A stretch of 64,000 bases of DNA from Mastacembelus armatus (taxonomy: Eukaryota > Chordata > Actinopteri > Synbranchiformes > Mastacembelidae): assembly GCF_900324485.2 (NCBI RefSeq), contig NC_046649.1, positions 20,207,665 to 20,271,664 on the forward strand, read 5' to 3'. Below the pieces are notes generated by a model, which did not search any database, was not told where the DNA came from, and worked only from the letters and a program-made list of their open reading frames with translations. Within the stretch, counting starts at the first letter, position 1, and every line of letters starts with the position of its first letter. A program made the translations under genes and the position numbers. Below are positions 25,745-38,199 of this stretch, piece after piece.

Positions 25745-26710
25745 GAGTGTGTGATTTGTGTGAACTGTCTGAAATAATATATATATATTTTTTTTTTAAA
25801 AATTCCCTTCTCACCCCTATGGGTGGTGTGTGTGTGTCTTCCTCAATCTTGGGTCCTCTACCAGAGGCCTGGGAGTTTGAGGGTTCTTCGCAGTATCTTA
25901 GCTGTTCGTAGCACTGCGCTCTTCTGGACTGAGAGCTCTGATGTTGTTCCTGGGATCTGTGGGAGCCACTCTCCCAGTTTGGGGGTCACGGCCCCGAGGT
26001 TGCCGATTACCACGGGGACCACTGTTGCTTTTACCTTCCACATCTTTTCTAGTTCTTCTTTCAGCCCTTGGTATTTCTCAAGCTTCTCATGTTCCTTCTT
26101 TCTGATGTTGCTGTCACTTGGGATTGCTACATCTACCACTATGGCTTTCTTCTGTTGTTTGTCCACCATTACTATGTCCGGTTGGTTAGCCATCACCTGT
26201 TTGTCGGTCTGTATCTGGAAGTCCCACAGGATCTTAGCTCGGTCATTCTCCGACACCTTTGGAGGCGTGTCCCATTTTGACCTTGGGACCTCCAGCCCAT
26301 ACTCGGCACAGATGTTCCTGTACACTATACCGGCCCCTTTGGTCATGGCGTTCCATGTACGCTCTACCTGCTAGCATCTTACAACCTGCTGTTATGTGCT
26401 GGATTGTCTCTGGGGCATCTTTGCACAGCCTGCACCTGGGGTCCTGCCTGGTGTGGTAGACCCCAGCCTCTATCAATCTTGTGCTCAGGGCCTGTTCTTG
26501 TGCTGCTACGATCAGTGCCTCTGTGCTGTCTTTCAGTCCAGCTTTTTCCAGCCACTGGTAGGACTTTTCGATATCAGCCACTTCTTGTATCTGTCGGTGG
26601 TACATACAGTGCGGGGGTTTGTCCTGCCAGGATGATTCTTGCTCCTCTTCCTCTGTATCGGGCTATATTGGGCTATATTTCCATCGCTTGGGGCCATCTT
26701 CCTAATGTAC
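25745..26710 (-). mobile_element. 3' end of an R4/Rex6-type LINE (CCHC finger plus restriction-like endonuclease)
   Basis: Reading the minus strand, 26605 to about 26345 encodes a CCHC finger (CRLCKDAPETIQHITAGC) and 26346 to 25858 encodes a PD-D/E-x-K-like domain (ANQPDIVMVDKQ, then AIVVDVAIPSDSNIRK), ending at LKLPGLW stop. That order, zinc knuckle then C-terminal endonuclease, characterises RLE-type LINEs (R2, R4, Rex6/Dong). A single frameshift near 26340 separates the two frames; otherwise the fragment is open. The stop is followed by a short 3' UTR and an A-rich/TA tail at about 25745-25800. The reverse transcriptase is missing, so this is a 5'-truncated insertion. The clade name is by recall; R2-superclade is secure. 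Confidence 0.8.
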
Positions 26711-27891
26711 TTTAAATGTTAAAAGACGCTATTAAGTCCTTTATTTCTAGGACTTTTTTCTCATCTGATATTCTGACATCTACTCTGACATGTCAACAGG
26801 AAAAGCACAGGTGTAAATAATAAAATGAATGATGGCTTCAGTTTCAGGGTCCTGGTACTGTCATACTGTAACGCCTCATTTTTTATAGGTATTAGTCACA
26901 CCTGAGTTTTTCTTTCTTTGATAATTTAAAAGTCTGCTGACTCTTTACTTCAACTGAAGGCAGTACTACGCCTTACTGCTGTGTTTCAAGAATAACATGA
27001 CACAATTTAAGTTTTCCTCACAAGGTCTGCTGCAAGAGACATGTTCCCACAGTCTGTTCCTTAATGTTTATTCTGTTTTTGGGCAATACGCCAGCAGGAA
27101 ATTGGGGTAAAATTTCAGATCTGATGTAAAGCAGAGCACTTACTGAAAAATGATCAGTGTTTCACTAAAATAAACTGACGAGAGACAGGAAACTAATAAA
27201 GTAACAAATAAACTGTCTGTTGTTCTGTTCCCCTCCACATTATTCCTCTTCAATAATCAGCGATCAATGATTGAATGAGTCCACAGCAGTACAGTTGCAG
27301 GTTCACACTTTTTCAACACTTATTTAGATAAGTGGAAGCATCTCTCTCAGTACGTCAGGTAACAGAGGTTAGAAGATGTATGAAGTTAGAGTTGCAACAA
27401 CTGGCCAAAAGTTTTGATAAAAACTGTGGACCTGACAAAACAAAACAAACTACTCATTTTAAGAAATATTCAAATTTTAGTTTAAAAGTCTCTACAGTGA
27501 GCTCAAAGCTCTCCCTATTATACAGTACATTGTAATGGAAATGTAACGTTATGAATTTTAAACTTCATTGGTGTTTTTGTATTTTGCTTTTACGAAGCTG
27601 AGGGGTTGCTCTGTATTAGATGATCCTTTTCTTATGAAAGAGCCTGTCAGAGGAGGAACCCAGTATGCCTGTGTGTGATGAAGCATGGGCATACCCCAAC
27701 CAACAACTTGCTTCCAACTGTGTGCCTGCACAGTTTGAGTATCAGTGTTTCTCTTTCAACTTCACAGGTCACTATTCAGTTGTTCACTGATCAATACACT
27801 GATCTGTATTTAATTTTCCTCAACAGTATCCAGAACCTGTGTGTTTTCAGCAAAATCTGATCCTCGCCTCTGGCCCACACTTTCCTCCACA

Positions 27892-30800
27892 ATGTCAGTT
27901 TCAGATGACACCATTGCAACGGAAAAGATGCAGGCTGCTCCTGAATCTGATCCCTCAACACCACTGTCAAAATCCCAGGAGGAGCAGCCTCCACCCTACT
28001 GTGAAAACCCTGTCTCTGAAGCCCCAGAGATGTACTCTCCGTCCAAAACTGAGATGAATGAGGTGCCTGGCCCCGGGTGTGAGCCTTTTGCCGACACAAG
28101 CCCAGAAGCTCAGTCGGACAGAAAAGACTCATCTGCTTTTGAAGACAAGACAGTGAGAAGAGGGTTTGTTCGAAAGGTCGGTAATGAGATTTATCTTCTT
28201 CATGTTGATTAAACTACTACTGATACGGCATTTATCTGAAACATCACATTGTGACTGCTGATAAATAAACAGCACCAAAGGTTCAAATCTGTACATCTCT
28301 AGCCAGGACAGGTTTCTTGAAAGCTGACGCAAGTGTAGTGCATGCTGGGTACAACAGCAACAACAGCAGCTAAGTCTCTTTGTCTCTACCTGTGCAGGTG
28401 TTCTGTATCCTGACTCTCCAGCTGGTGTTCACCTTCACTGTGGTGTGTGTGTTCACCTTCTCCACTGTCGTCAAAGAGGCAGTCAAGGAAGACATATGGG
28501 CCTACGTCAGCTCCTTCATTGTCTTCGGCGTGGTCGCAGTCACCCTCAGCCTCTGCCCGTCCTTAAGTCGGCGTCACCCCTGGAACATTGTGGCACTGGT
28601 ACGTTACCAATACAGGGGCACGAGACCTTAAATAAACCTCTAATTAGGAAAGTAAATAAGATACTGATGCAGGGACTGATATTACGTTTTTTACAACCAT
28701 TACGGTGAAGTAATACATTAACCCTCATTACAGAATAAACAAATGAAAAAAAAAACAGTTTTGCAATTTAAAAGAAAACATATATTGCATGTGAAACACT
28801 AAATCTTCACACAGCAATGTCCTGAAAACAGAAGTGAAATACGTTGGTCAACTAGGTGTGCAGCTCAGTGTTGCTCAATTAGAACACATCAGGGCAAGTT
28901 AGTAAACTAAAACAATACTAGAAGAAGCTAAAGGACTTGCACATGGAAACATCTATTCCAGTACAATTATAATATAAATGCAGTAATGATGCACTCTGGC
29001 TATTTTTTGTGTCCCCCTCTTACACATTTAGATCAGTTTTTTTTAAGAGAGGCTGGTACAGCTAGTTCTGTTTTTTTTTTTTTTTCCTTTTATGGTTGAA
29101 AACCTCAGTTTCCTTTTTAGATGTGTTCACAAGGTCACAGGCTCACAATGAGCTGTGTGGGGTTTTCTGTTATGTTAAATCAGGTTCTTTATTGTGATCA
29201 TATAAAATACTTCAGAGAAGGGCACAGGTTCTGCAAAGTGTTAGGAGTGCAAACCAATGTCTGTACTTGGCAGTGGTTGTCAATAAAATCTTTTACAATG
29301 AGCTGAAATACAACATACGAGTGATTAAATAGTTTCACATTAAGTGATGTCTGATGCAGTGAATTTTGTTCTTTCAGGCTGTGGTCACCTTGAGTCTGTC
29401 GTACGTGGTGGGAACCATCGCCTCCTACCATGAGACCAATTCTGTGATCGTCACCATGGGAGCAACACTGGTCATTTCGCTCGCAATCATCGCTTTCTCA
29501 GCTCAGGTTAGACATCCCAGCTGAGCCGAGGAGCTCAGTTTCACAGTGTTGCCTGTGTAATCATAATCTGGATTTATTTTTACCAAAGTGATGAGCAGTC
29601 TCTTTGGGTGCCTTATGTATCAGGTCTGGAAAACAGTAAAGTTAAATTGCTGACATTCTGAACTGAAGTTATTGACCTTTGGAGAAAATACTCAAGGCTA
29701 ACTAAAGTTATTGATATCTGCAGCTCTATCTAAAAGTGTTCCCTATTACAGTTGTTAATAATTAACCGTACACTGTGGACACTACATGACCTTTTTAATT
29801 CTAGGTTCTATTAAATCCACAAAATGATTAGAAAATCACAATCATAACCTTAAAAACTAAAGTTTGAATCCAATTTGCAACACTATACTCCAATAGTCTT
29901 TTTTAAATTATCATTTAAGATTCAAAGGTTTCATGTCAGTGTTTTATCTGAGTATTTTGTTTTTTTACTTTAAAGCCTTACACTGATTTGAAATCTAAAA
30001 ATTGTGCAATTTAAGCTAAATATGGAGAGAAGGTACTATGGAAATAATTCACTAATATCTTTTTTTTTTTGCAGACTCGTTATGATTTCACGTTTTGTCA
30101 CGGTTTTCTGCTGGTCCTGGTTGTGGACCTGATCATGTTTGGCTTTTTCTGCACCTTCTATTACTCCTACATTGCTGACGTCTGCTACGGCTGTCTGGGA
30201 GCTCTGCTCTATTCACTGGTAAGGGGAAAAAAATTATAATATATTCCATGATATTAACACTACTGTCACTTACACAGCACTTCCCTTGCTCTCAAGACAA
30301 AACAAACACACATCAAATACAAATAGTTCTGTTGGTAGTATCTGATAAATTTGATTCATCTTCTATACTTATTCATTTTATATAAACATCCTTCAAACAA
30401 AGGTTTCTGCAGCGTAAGACCTTTTTAATGAGCAATAAAATTAAATTCAATACCCTTTTCTTGGTTATACTAGTCAAACCATAAGAACTACAATTATTTA
30501 ATTACATAAATGTACAGTCATATTTGTCCGGTACTTTCCAATTGTACTTACAGACCTTTCAAATTAGAACTTGACACTTTATTTTGAAGGAATTGCAATT
30601 ATTTTTAAGACTAAATATCATTCACCAGCAGTTGGTAGGCCCACAGGAGACCCTGTTTGCCACCTCGACTGCAAACAAATCTTCTGTGAAAAAAAGGTTC
30701 CTTCTGTTGAGGACAGAAACAACTTGAGTTAAACACCGAAAAATGATCTAATCAGGCAAAACAAATAAAAACACCAGCTAACAATGAACGTTCATTAATC

Positions 30801-31186
30801 CCTATGAATTAAACATTTCCATATTACTCACCAACAGTGCAGAATGAACAAACTGTGATTTTAGACACTTCCAATCATCACCACTGGGAGGTGTAGAGCT
30901 CCACAGCAATTTTACCACTTTCAAATCTGATAAACTGTTTGCAGAAAATACTGTAGAGCCATGGCCAACTGTGAGAATCTGCCTTTTCAACAGCAGAGGT
31001 GGAAAACAATAATAGTGAAGTTGTTGATGGTAATTTCTCACCCTGTCTCAGTTCCTGATGATCGACTGTCAGCTGATGATGGGGAAGATGAGCTACCGTC
31101 TGGATCCTGAGGAATATGTCAACGCTGCTCTGATGATCTACCTGGATATTGTTCTCATCTTCCTCTACCTACTGGGGAGGAGGTGA
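27892..31186 (+). CDS. Lifeguard (LFG/TMBIM) family multi-pass membrane protein
   Basis: Five coding exons (27892-28176, 28398-28598, 29378-29506, 30075-30218, 31052-31186), all in phase 0, give 297 residues. An acceptor at 27850/27851 shows that a noncoding exon lies upstream. Residues 1-90 are polar and proline-rich with a PPPY motif, a possible WW-domain ligand. RRGFVRKVFCIL opens the Bax1-inhibitor domain, and about seven hydrophobic segments follow (for example LQLVFTFTVVCVFTF, FIVFGVVAVTLSLC, LALAVVTLSLSYVVGT, MGATLVISLAIIAF). The C-terminus LDIVLIFLYLLGRR matches the family ending. Relatives such as FAIM2, GRINA and TMBIM1 sit in ER, Golgi or lysosomal membranes, modulate calcium and protect from Fas-mediated death. 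I cannot tell which lifeguard paralogue this is; the GRINA/LFG1 group is likeliest. Confidence 0.9.
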
Positions 31187-31331
31187 AACTGTACACAAGA
31201 TACTTTATAAAATGCAAAATACACACGTGTAAGCACAGACTCCCCAACAAAGTACACACAATGAAAATGTTTATTATGATGAATGAATGATTATCAGTGT
31301 TCTTACAGTTTTTTTGTCTCTTTTTTACATA

Positions 31332-31337
31332 AATAAA
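31332..31337 (+). terminator. Poly(A) signal of the lifeguard gene
   Basis: First AATAAA after the stop at 31186, about 145 bases downstream, inside an AT-rich stretch. It gives a short 3' UTR. Confidence 0.55.
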
Positions 31338-31948
31338 AACATATAAAATATCCTGGATGAAATGCATTGTTTTGGATTTAATTTCATTTCAACCTGGTGG
31401 TTACTGAAAAAATAAGAAACAGACAATTCAATTTCTATTTTTTTGACAGTAATAAAACATTTATAAAAAAAAATAATGGCATCGATTCCCTGTAAATGGT
31501 CATGTCAAACCTGCCATAAATTTTAAATCACTGTAATTAAATAGATTCATAAGCTCTTTGTGTTGCACACAATACAAAAGCAGAAAATCTAAATGCAACA
31601 AATATTGCTCTGTCTGCAACATGCAGCACAATGCAGCTTATTGACATAAAGCAATATGGACAAAAAGTACAAAATGTTTTCTTCATATTACATGGATCCA
31701 CCGTGATCTTGTACCGTTTCCAAAGCTTTCAGCAGTTACACTGTGGTCCCCCTCTGCTGAACAAGAAATATTCCATAACCTGACCAGAGCCAATGTCATT
31801 TTCTGACTCATAAATTGTTTTAATTGAGAAATATCAGAGAACCAACTGTAGAAACAGTTTGGTTTCTGGGGTTTGAATTATTTACTCGTGTCAAGTTACA
31901 TATTGAATGAACCATGCATGTTTAGGACTTCTACGCTGGAATTTACTG

Positions 31949-32212
31949 TAGGGCTGCAACTATCCAATTTTCAAAGTTGATTGATTAATGTTTTCAATCA
32001 ATAAAGTGTCAGAAATTAGTGAAAATGCCAACTATAATTTTGCACAAGTAATGGTAATGTATTTAAATAGATAACCGAACAACAGTTCAATTTAATATCT
32101 GATGACTACAAAAAGTAGAAAAATGACTAGTGGATAGTTGATACTAAAATAGGTGCCAATTACTTTCCTGCCAATTAATTAATCAATTATCAAAGTAATC
32201 GTTGCAGTTGTA
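31949..32212. mobile_element. Small inverted-repeat element (MITE-like), 264 bp
   Basis: It begins TAGGGCTGCAAC and ends GTTGCAGTTGTA, an imperfect terminal inverted repeat, with a non-coding AT-rich middle containing GATTAAT/ATCAAT motifs. This is a frequent teleost element (TAGGGCTGCAACTA termini). Shorter pieces lie near 32655-32712 and 44830-44870. It sits between the lifeguard gene and the parp2 3' end. Confidence 0.7.
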
Positions 32213-32377
32213 CATCACTCAGAAAGTAAACATTCCTGTTACCCACCCAGCACCATCAGCATGTCCAGGTTTAACTTCCCTTCCCTAAAATCCGTACAGA
32301 GCCGTGCAGCATCTGACTGCACATGAGGAAAGACATCATCTCTGCTTTCTGGAGAAATCCCCTCATTCCGTTCAGCC

Positions 32378-35300
32378 TCACCACAGGGAAGAGTAGTTAA
32401 ACTGAATCCGCAGCAGGTATCTCATGCGAGCCTGGGCAGGGTTATAAACGATAAACTCATTGTAGAGAAGTGAGTAACCGGTGCTCTTACCCAGCCCCGT
32501 TTTAACCCCAGGACCCATTGGCACCGTGACACCATCCCTGAAAAAGAAAAAGAGGAATTTAAAAGAAAAACATCACTCAGGTGATTACTTCTAATAAAAC
32601 TCACCATAATGTTTTAGATGTAATGTAATGTGAAATATGGTCATAATTCGTAAATTAGGGTTGCGTCTAATGATTATCTTCATTATCAATTTGTCTATGA
32701 CTTGTCTCTGCTATTTATCAGGTAATAGTTGGGTCCATAAATGTTGGAAGTCCTCTTCAAGTTTTTAGGCTGTTACATAACAGCTGAGCAGAGTTTGTCG
32801 TGTATGAAAAATATCTGAGTAATGAGACAGACTAACAGAGTCACTGAGTTTTTGGGGTCCGGTGTGGTCTGTCCCATGCCCTTGGTGCTGTGTTTTCCAG
32901 CAGGAAGATTGCTGGCCTCATAGTCGGCATCCAGCAGCTCGTTACAGTCTCCCAGAGCGACCTGCAACAACACAGATATTGTACACACACTCACACATCT
33001 GGGCACAGTGACAGTCAAGTCACGTTGAATTTACTGAGATGCAGACGTGATTAGCAGGTCTGAAAAAACTAGTGCACACAGGATGTGTAAATGGAGAATC
33101 AGCCAGACACCTTGGTCAGTGGCTTTTACAGAGTACACTATGTTAAAGGTGCAATCTGTAAATGTGAAAGAGTTAGTGGTATCTACTGGTGAGACTGCAA
33201 AATGCCTTATTTCATTGGCAGAATGGTTAACCAACTTCCAGTTACTAGACATCGTAATAACAGATTTGAGACCAAATATCAAAATAGAGAGAGAAATCAT
33301 CAAACAGCATTCATGTATCCTGACACATTATACCATATAATGTGCAGATTTTTAGTTTACTTTTTACTTTGACATTGAAAATATTAATTGTAGATTCAAT
33401 AAAATGCAAACGATCTCACCTCACATAGCAGCAACAGTCCAACACGATTGTTCTGATTGGCAAAGCAGTAGTTGGCACTTTTTGAGGACATGTCAGCAAA
33501 GTAGATACCTTTACCAAACTAGACCAAACAGAAGCAGGAAAATGATCATCACTGTAATGACAGGGATAAAATTAAATCCTCACATCATCCATAAAAATAA
33601 TGAAACGTACATCTTGGGTATTATTTCTTACATGACTTTTAAATTTCTAAGCAGAAGCCCTGGTTTTGACAGAAACATGAAAAGAACAAAGTACAAAACA
33701 GCTTATCAATGGATTCTTCTCATCCATCATACAAACCATATAGCCAGTGAGGGGAGCTTCGGGTGGGGCCACTCTGAGCCCCTCACTGAGGATCCCAACC
33801 CAGTTCGACAGACGGGAACCATGCCACAGCAGAGTCCTAGCAGACGAACACACTACTTGAAAAGATGATCATCATTTTCACAAGCATTGGCAAATATGAA
33901 ACCCAACAAAGCAGACTGCAGAGTAAGTGTTCCTTGGACAATGAACCAATCACCAATCCTGTCATACCTGTTGTGTAAGCGCGAGAGGAAGTTTTTGCTC
34001 TCCTCGTCTCTGTCCACTGAGAAGATGTCAAGGACAGTCATGGTGTAGTCACAATGGGTGGGGGCATGAGTGGACTGCAGATACTTTTCTATCACCTTCA
34101 ACACACAGAGAGGAGGGGACTTCACAAGAAAACAACACCAGCTACACAAATATCTTGATCTTATTAAAACATAATAGTAAGATTTTCAACCAAATATCAG
34201 ACAGAGACACACAAGTCAAACAACAATTTGGATGATTTGATGGTTTTGGACACCCTTTCGCATTGAACTGAATAAAAAAGTGTGTCCAACTTGTAGCATA
34301 AATTTTGAGCATGCATTCCTGAACATAGCTGCAGTACAGCAGCCGTGTAAAACCTGGCTTTACCCGTATAACCCAGTAAATAACCAATAAAGCAAGACAC
34401 AGACCTTGAATTCATTGCTGCTGGAATCCAGAGGTTGCAGTTTGCAGCGGAGGGAGCAGTATTGTCTGTCCAGAGGGTGCTCATCACTGTCTTCACTGGA
34501 CTGGACCATTTTCACTGCTATCTGGATGTCACTCAATGCCTGAAAAAAACAATAACAAAAACAGTAATCAATAAGGATAATATACGATACATATAAGAAA
34601 ACAAATTGAAACCCAAAACAGAATTTTAGACCAAGCAGAAACACTTCTCATTTGATTCTGAAACACTTTACCTCCAACAGTGCAATTTTTTCCTTCAACT
34701 CTTCTTCTGTGCGGATGATTGGAGGAGTTTTCAACCTGGAGCAGTGGTCAATGTGAAAATACTGCATGTTACCATTAAGAAATCAATTTTCCATTAACAT
34801 CACAACATGCAATGTTTAGCTGCATGCTCCCGACCCAAAGTCATGTGGGATGCGGGTGTAGAATTGGTTGCACGCCTCCAGCAGCTCACGATTGCTGCCC
34901 TTCTTCTTCAAACAGGCTTCAATTCTCTTCAGTGCAGTGTAGCCTGCACGGATCTGCTCTGAAGTCAGTTTGCCTATAGGTAGGAACAACAATACTGACT
35001 TTGAAATGTTAAGCACAACAATAAAATGCTTGAAAACATTTATCACTTGATTTTTACCAGCTGAACCTTTAAAACCAGACCTTTGAAAAGCTGCACTTGC
35101 TCTCCATAAAATCAAATTGAATTCTGGTACATTTTTGTTGATTTAGTCAGACTCACCCAGAGGAGCTTTGCGCGTGTCAAACTTCATCTCCAGCACACAC
35201 TCTTCCATGGCTTTGAGGTCACAGATGAGCTCCAGAAGTGACTGGATCTTCACATCCAGCTTGGAGATCCTCTTTTTGGGTGCAGCATTTACTGCGGTCG

Positions 35301-38199
35301 GGTTCTCCTCCTGGAACAGTGAAATACATCTATGTACATAATGACAGATGGTTTACAAAGATAGATACATAAGTTGTTCTTTATCCCTAAATGCACCTTT
35401 TCATTTGAGCTGTAATCCATGAACACCATGTCATATTTTCCATCCACTTTCTCAAAATTCGCTCGTTGCTCCCACTCGTTCTTGGTCTTATCTAGGAATC
35501 TGTTGGATTAAAAAAAATTTCACTGAACCCACTTTCATGTAAGACATGTGGAACTGCTTCTTCAAACTGCACTATCTTACTTTTTCTTGAAGATTTCTTT
35601 GGCTTTCAGCAGGTCTCTACCACAGGGTGTGAGGCTGTTTTGACCCACTTTTCCCACTGATAAAAACAAAGGAGAGACCAAACAAATACACTCATTAAAT
35701 TGAGAGAATGTACTTATATTAATTACGCAAAGAATCATCTGTACATAGAGAACTCACCTCGGCCCCATCGCATCCACACACTGTAATCTTTAGAGTTGTC
35801 GTCCTCCAGCAGCTGGACCAGGTAATATTTGTTGTTGTTAAACTGAAGATTTGTCTGCAAAATAAGAAAAGAATGTGTTCACTGGAAGCCCAATTAAAAT
35901 GTTAATCAAAAACACAAACCATAAGATCATTTAAAGCCTCGACTCATTTTGCTTTTCAAAAATTTGTCCAAAAAACAGTAAAATAATAACTAACTGGTGA
36001 ATAACTAATATTAGAATATCTAGTAAACTAATCAGTTACTATTTAAGTCATTCAGCCCTAGTCAATGTAAGCAAAAGGCTGCAGGCTTTTTAACTTAACA
36101 CCTTTGGTGTAAGAAACATTTCAGAATACATTTTTACATAATTTGGCAGATCCCTTTAATCACCTTGTAATTAAATATTTTACCTGGTTTAACATCACGT
36201 CATAAACATCATTTCCTTCACCGTAAACATGAGCCTAAAGGGGAAATTAAGAAATTAGCAATATGAACAAAGATTACTGCAACTGGAAGGGGGACAATCA
36301 AAATACATTATACCTGTAAATATTTCATACAACAAATTTGTAATAAACTATAAACAGTGACATATACAGAAGAGAAACTGTAACTGGAGCAAAACCTGTC
36401 TAACAGGTGTAAAACCACAAACAGTATTGTTGTTATTCAAGAGTTTCACATCTCATGAGAGCAAATCTTCCTCCTGTAATTAGAAACGTCACCTTTCCAA
36501 GTTTGGTTTTGCATTCAGAGTCCACCGGAGCTTTGCCCTTCATCACCACTGTCCTGACAACCTCTGTCCAAAAAGGGCGAAAACAAAACAATAATAAGGT
36601 CTAATATTAACACAGTTACATGTTAACCTGTAAACTGATGTGTTTAGAAACAGCAGAAACCGCTTGATGTTGCCAAAGTTACCATGTTCATTACTTATTA
36701 TGAAATCCTAGTTCACTTTCTAATGGTTTTACAGTACATATACAACACATACGTAAATTATAACCAGGTTACCTTCACTTTTGATTTCTCCTGTCGGCAT
36801 TTCTTCAGTTTTGGGCTGACTCTTGCTCTGCCCTCTCCTCCTCTTAGGTGCAGGTTGCTCTTCTGTCGCGTCCTCTTCCTCTTTAACTTGAACTGGTGTC
36901 CCATTATCAGTGGCCGAGTCACCAGTTTCATTCAACGTTTCTGAACAAAAGAGGAGAACAGAAGAAACATTTTAATACCTTCAGTAATTTGGATAATGTA
37001 AATATACAATAGAAGAATAAGTTTACAATTAAAAGTTATACCACTAATAAAAATCGTTCCACAAAGCTTAGTGCTACGTTGAAAAGAATTGACCAAAACA
37101 ACATTTAACAGAAGCTGAATCACCTCATATAAGACAGTAATATTACCTCTACAAGTTAGATTTCTTTACTAAAAGATTGTAAGAAAAATCAACATGACTG
37201 ACAGCAAAAACCAAGCAGAGGATATAACAAAAATTAAATTACAACAATGTAAAATAAAGTAACTTGTGTAAAATAAAATTAAGCTGTGGCAGAAAATAAC
37301 TGACAGATGTGGCATAACACACACAAACACCTGGTTTCACTGTCTGAGAGCGAATCTTCCTCTGGTACTTAGTGACAGGATTAATCTGGACCATCTTCTT
37401 CAGGTCAACTTCGTAGGCCGTCCCAGTGCCCAGAGTCAGGGTGACAGAGGTTTTCCCTGAAGAGGCAGCTGCGTCCAACAAGGCACAGGCTGAAGGCGAG
37501 TAGGGTTCCCACTGTCCTCTGTCTCCCTTCCACTGCCACACTGATCACACAGAGACAGAGCAGGGTCATTTATAACTGATTAAAATTCACATACTGTTAT
37601 TTGTTGAGGACAAAAGACACAGGATTCGTCCCAAGTACTGTACTTAAGTACAATTTTGAGGCATCTATACTTAAATATTTCCATTTTCTGTTACTTCATT
37701 CTTTAATTTTACAACATTTAGGAGGAAAAAAGCATACTTTCACTCCACTACATTGACTTTAGAACTTTAGCTACTAGTTTATTTCTGGAATCAGATAAAC
37801 ACTACACTTACACTTACTTACTTACTACATTACACTTTTACTTAAGTAAAGGATGTCAATACTGTTTCCACTATTGTTTTAGCTTTTGTTTGTAGTTGCC
37901 TTAAAATAAACCGAAGTACATTTTCATCAACAATAACAATAACACTGGGTTTGAAGTAATAATGAGTTTTGCCAACACGGTCACGAGTGTAATATCAACC
38001 TAAGCAGAACGTTTTCTGCTGCCTGTAAACATACGAAAACAGTAAACATAAATAACGACACGTTATTTACGGTAATTTTCCAGACGAGTAAACAGGCGCA
38101 GCAAAGGTAAAGTTCAGCGGTAAACAAACCTGTTTTCGTCGAGGCCTCTTCCTTTTGTGAAGCCTGACTTTTACTCCTCGACCCTCTTGTTCGCCTCAT
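32378..38199 (-). CDS. parp2: Poly(ADP-ribose) polymerase 2 with an N-terminal WWE domain
   Basis: Seventeen coding exons join without phase error to 649 residues: 38130-38199, 37331-37540, 36773-36940, 36493-36563, 36184-36234, 35758-35854, 35581-35656, 35397-35499, 35157-35310, 34835-34973, 34672-34735, 34405-34539, 33968-34095, 33737-33836, 33420-33518, 32837-32961, 32378-32537. PARP2 is a nuclear enzyme that binds DNA breaks and adds ADP-ribose from NAD+. Domains in order: short basic start ([12 protein letters not shown]); a WWE domain ([16 protein letters not shown] to VTKYQRKIR, exon 2); an acidic linker with a nuclear-localisation-like [11 protein letters not shown] domain ([14 protein letters not shown]); helical regulatory domain ([11 protein letters not shown]); catalytic domain with the His-Tyr-Glu triad in [15 protein letters not shown] and YNEFIVY. 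It ends IQFNYSSLW against human VQFNFLQLW. The WWE domain is absent from human PARP2 (about 583 residues) and accounts for the extra length. Orthology is firm. Confidence 0.97.
37632..37877 (-). repeat. Teleost hAT-like non-autonomous repeat in parp2 intron 1
   Basis: The TACTTAAGTACAATTTTGAG start, CACTCCACTACATTGACTTT core and ACTTAAGTAAAGGATGTCAA end belong to the same common teleost repeat as the fragment at 24895. This copy is shorter than the usual element, so it is internally deleted. It lies in the first parp2 intron, about 100 bp upstream of the WWE exon (37331-37540) in the direction of transcription. Confidence 0.6.

Larger units (their letters stand above)
24331..27850. other. Intergenic region with repeats before the lifeguard gene
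   Basis: AT-rich DNA holding the hAT-like repeat and the LINE tail listed separately. Between about 26720 and 27850 I see no exon, RNA gene or clear repeat; the promoter and noncoding first exon of the downstream gene should lie here. Confidence 0.5.

Noticed and set aside
33100-33340. 97-residue plus-strand frame in a parp2 intron
   Set aside because: No motif; it includes TTAAAGGTGCAATCTGTAAA, which resembles a common fish repeat end, but I could not bound an element.
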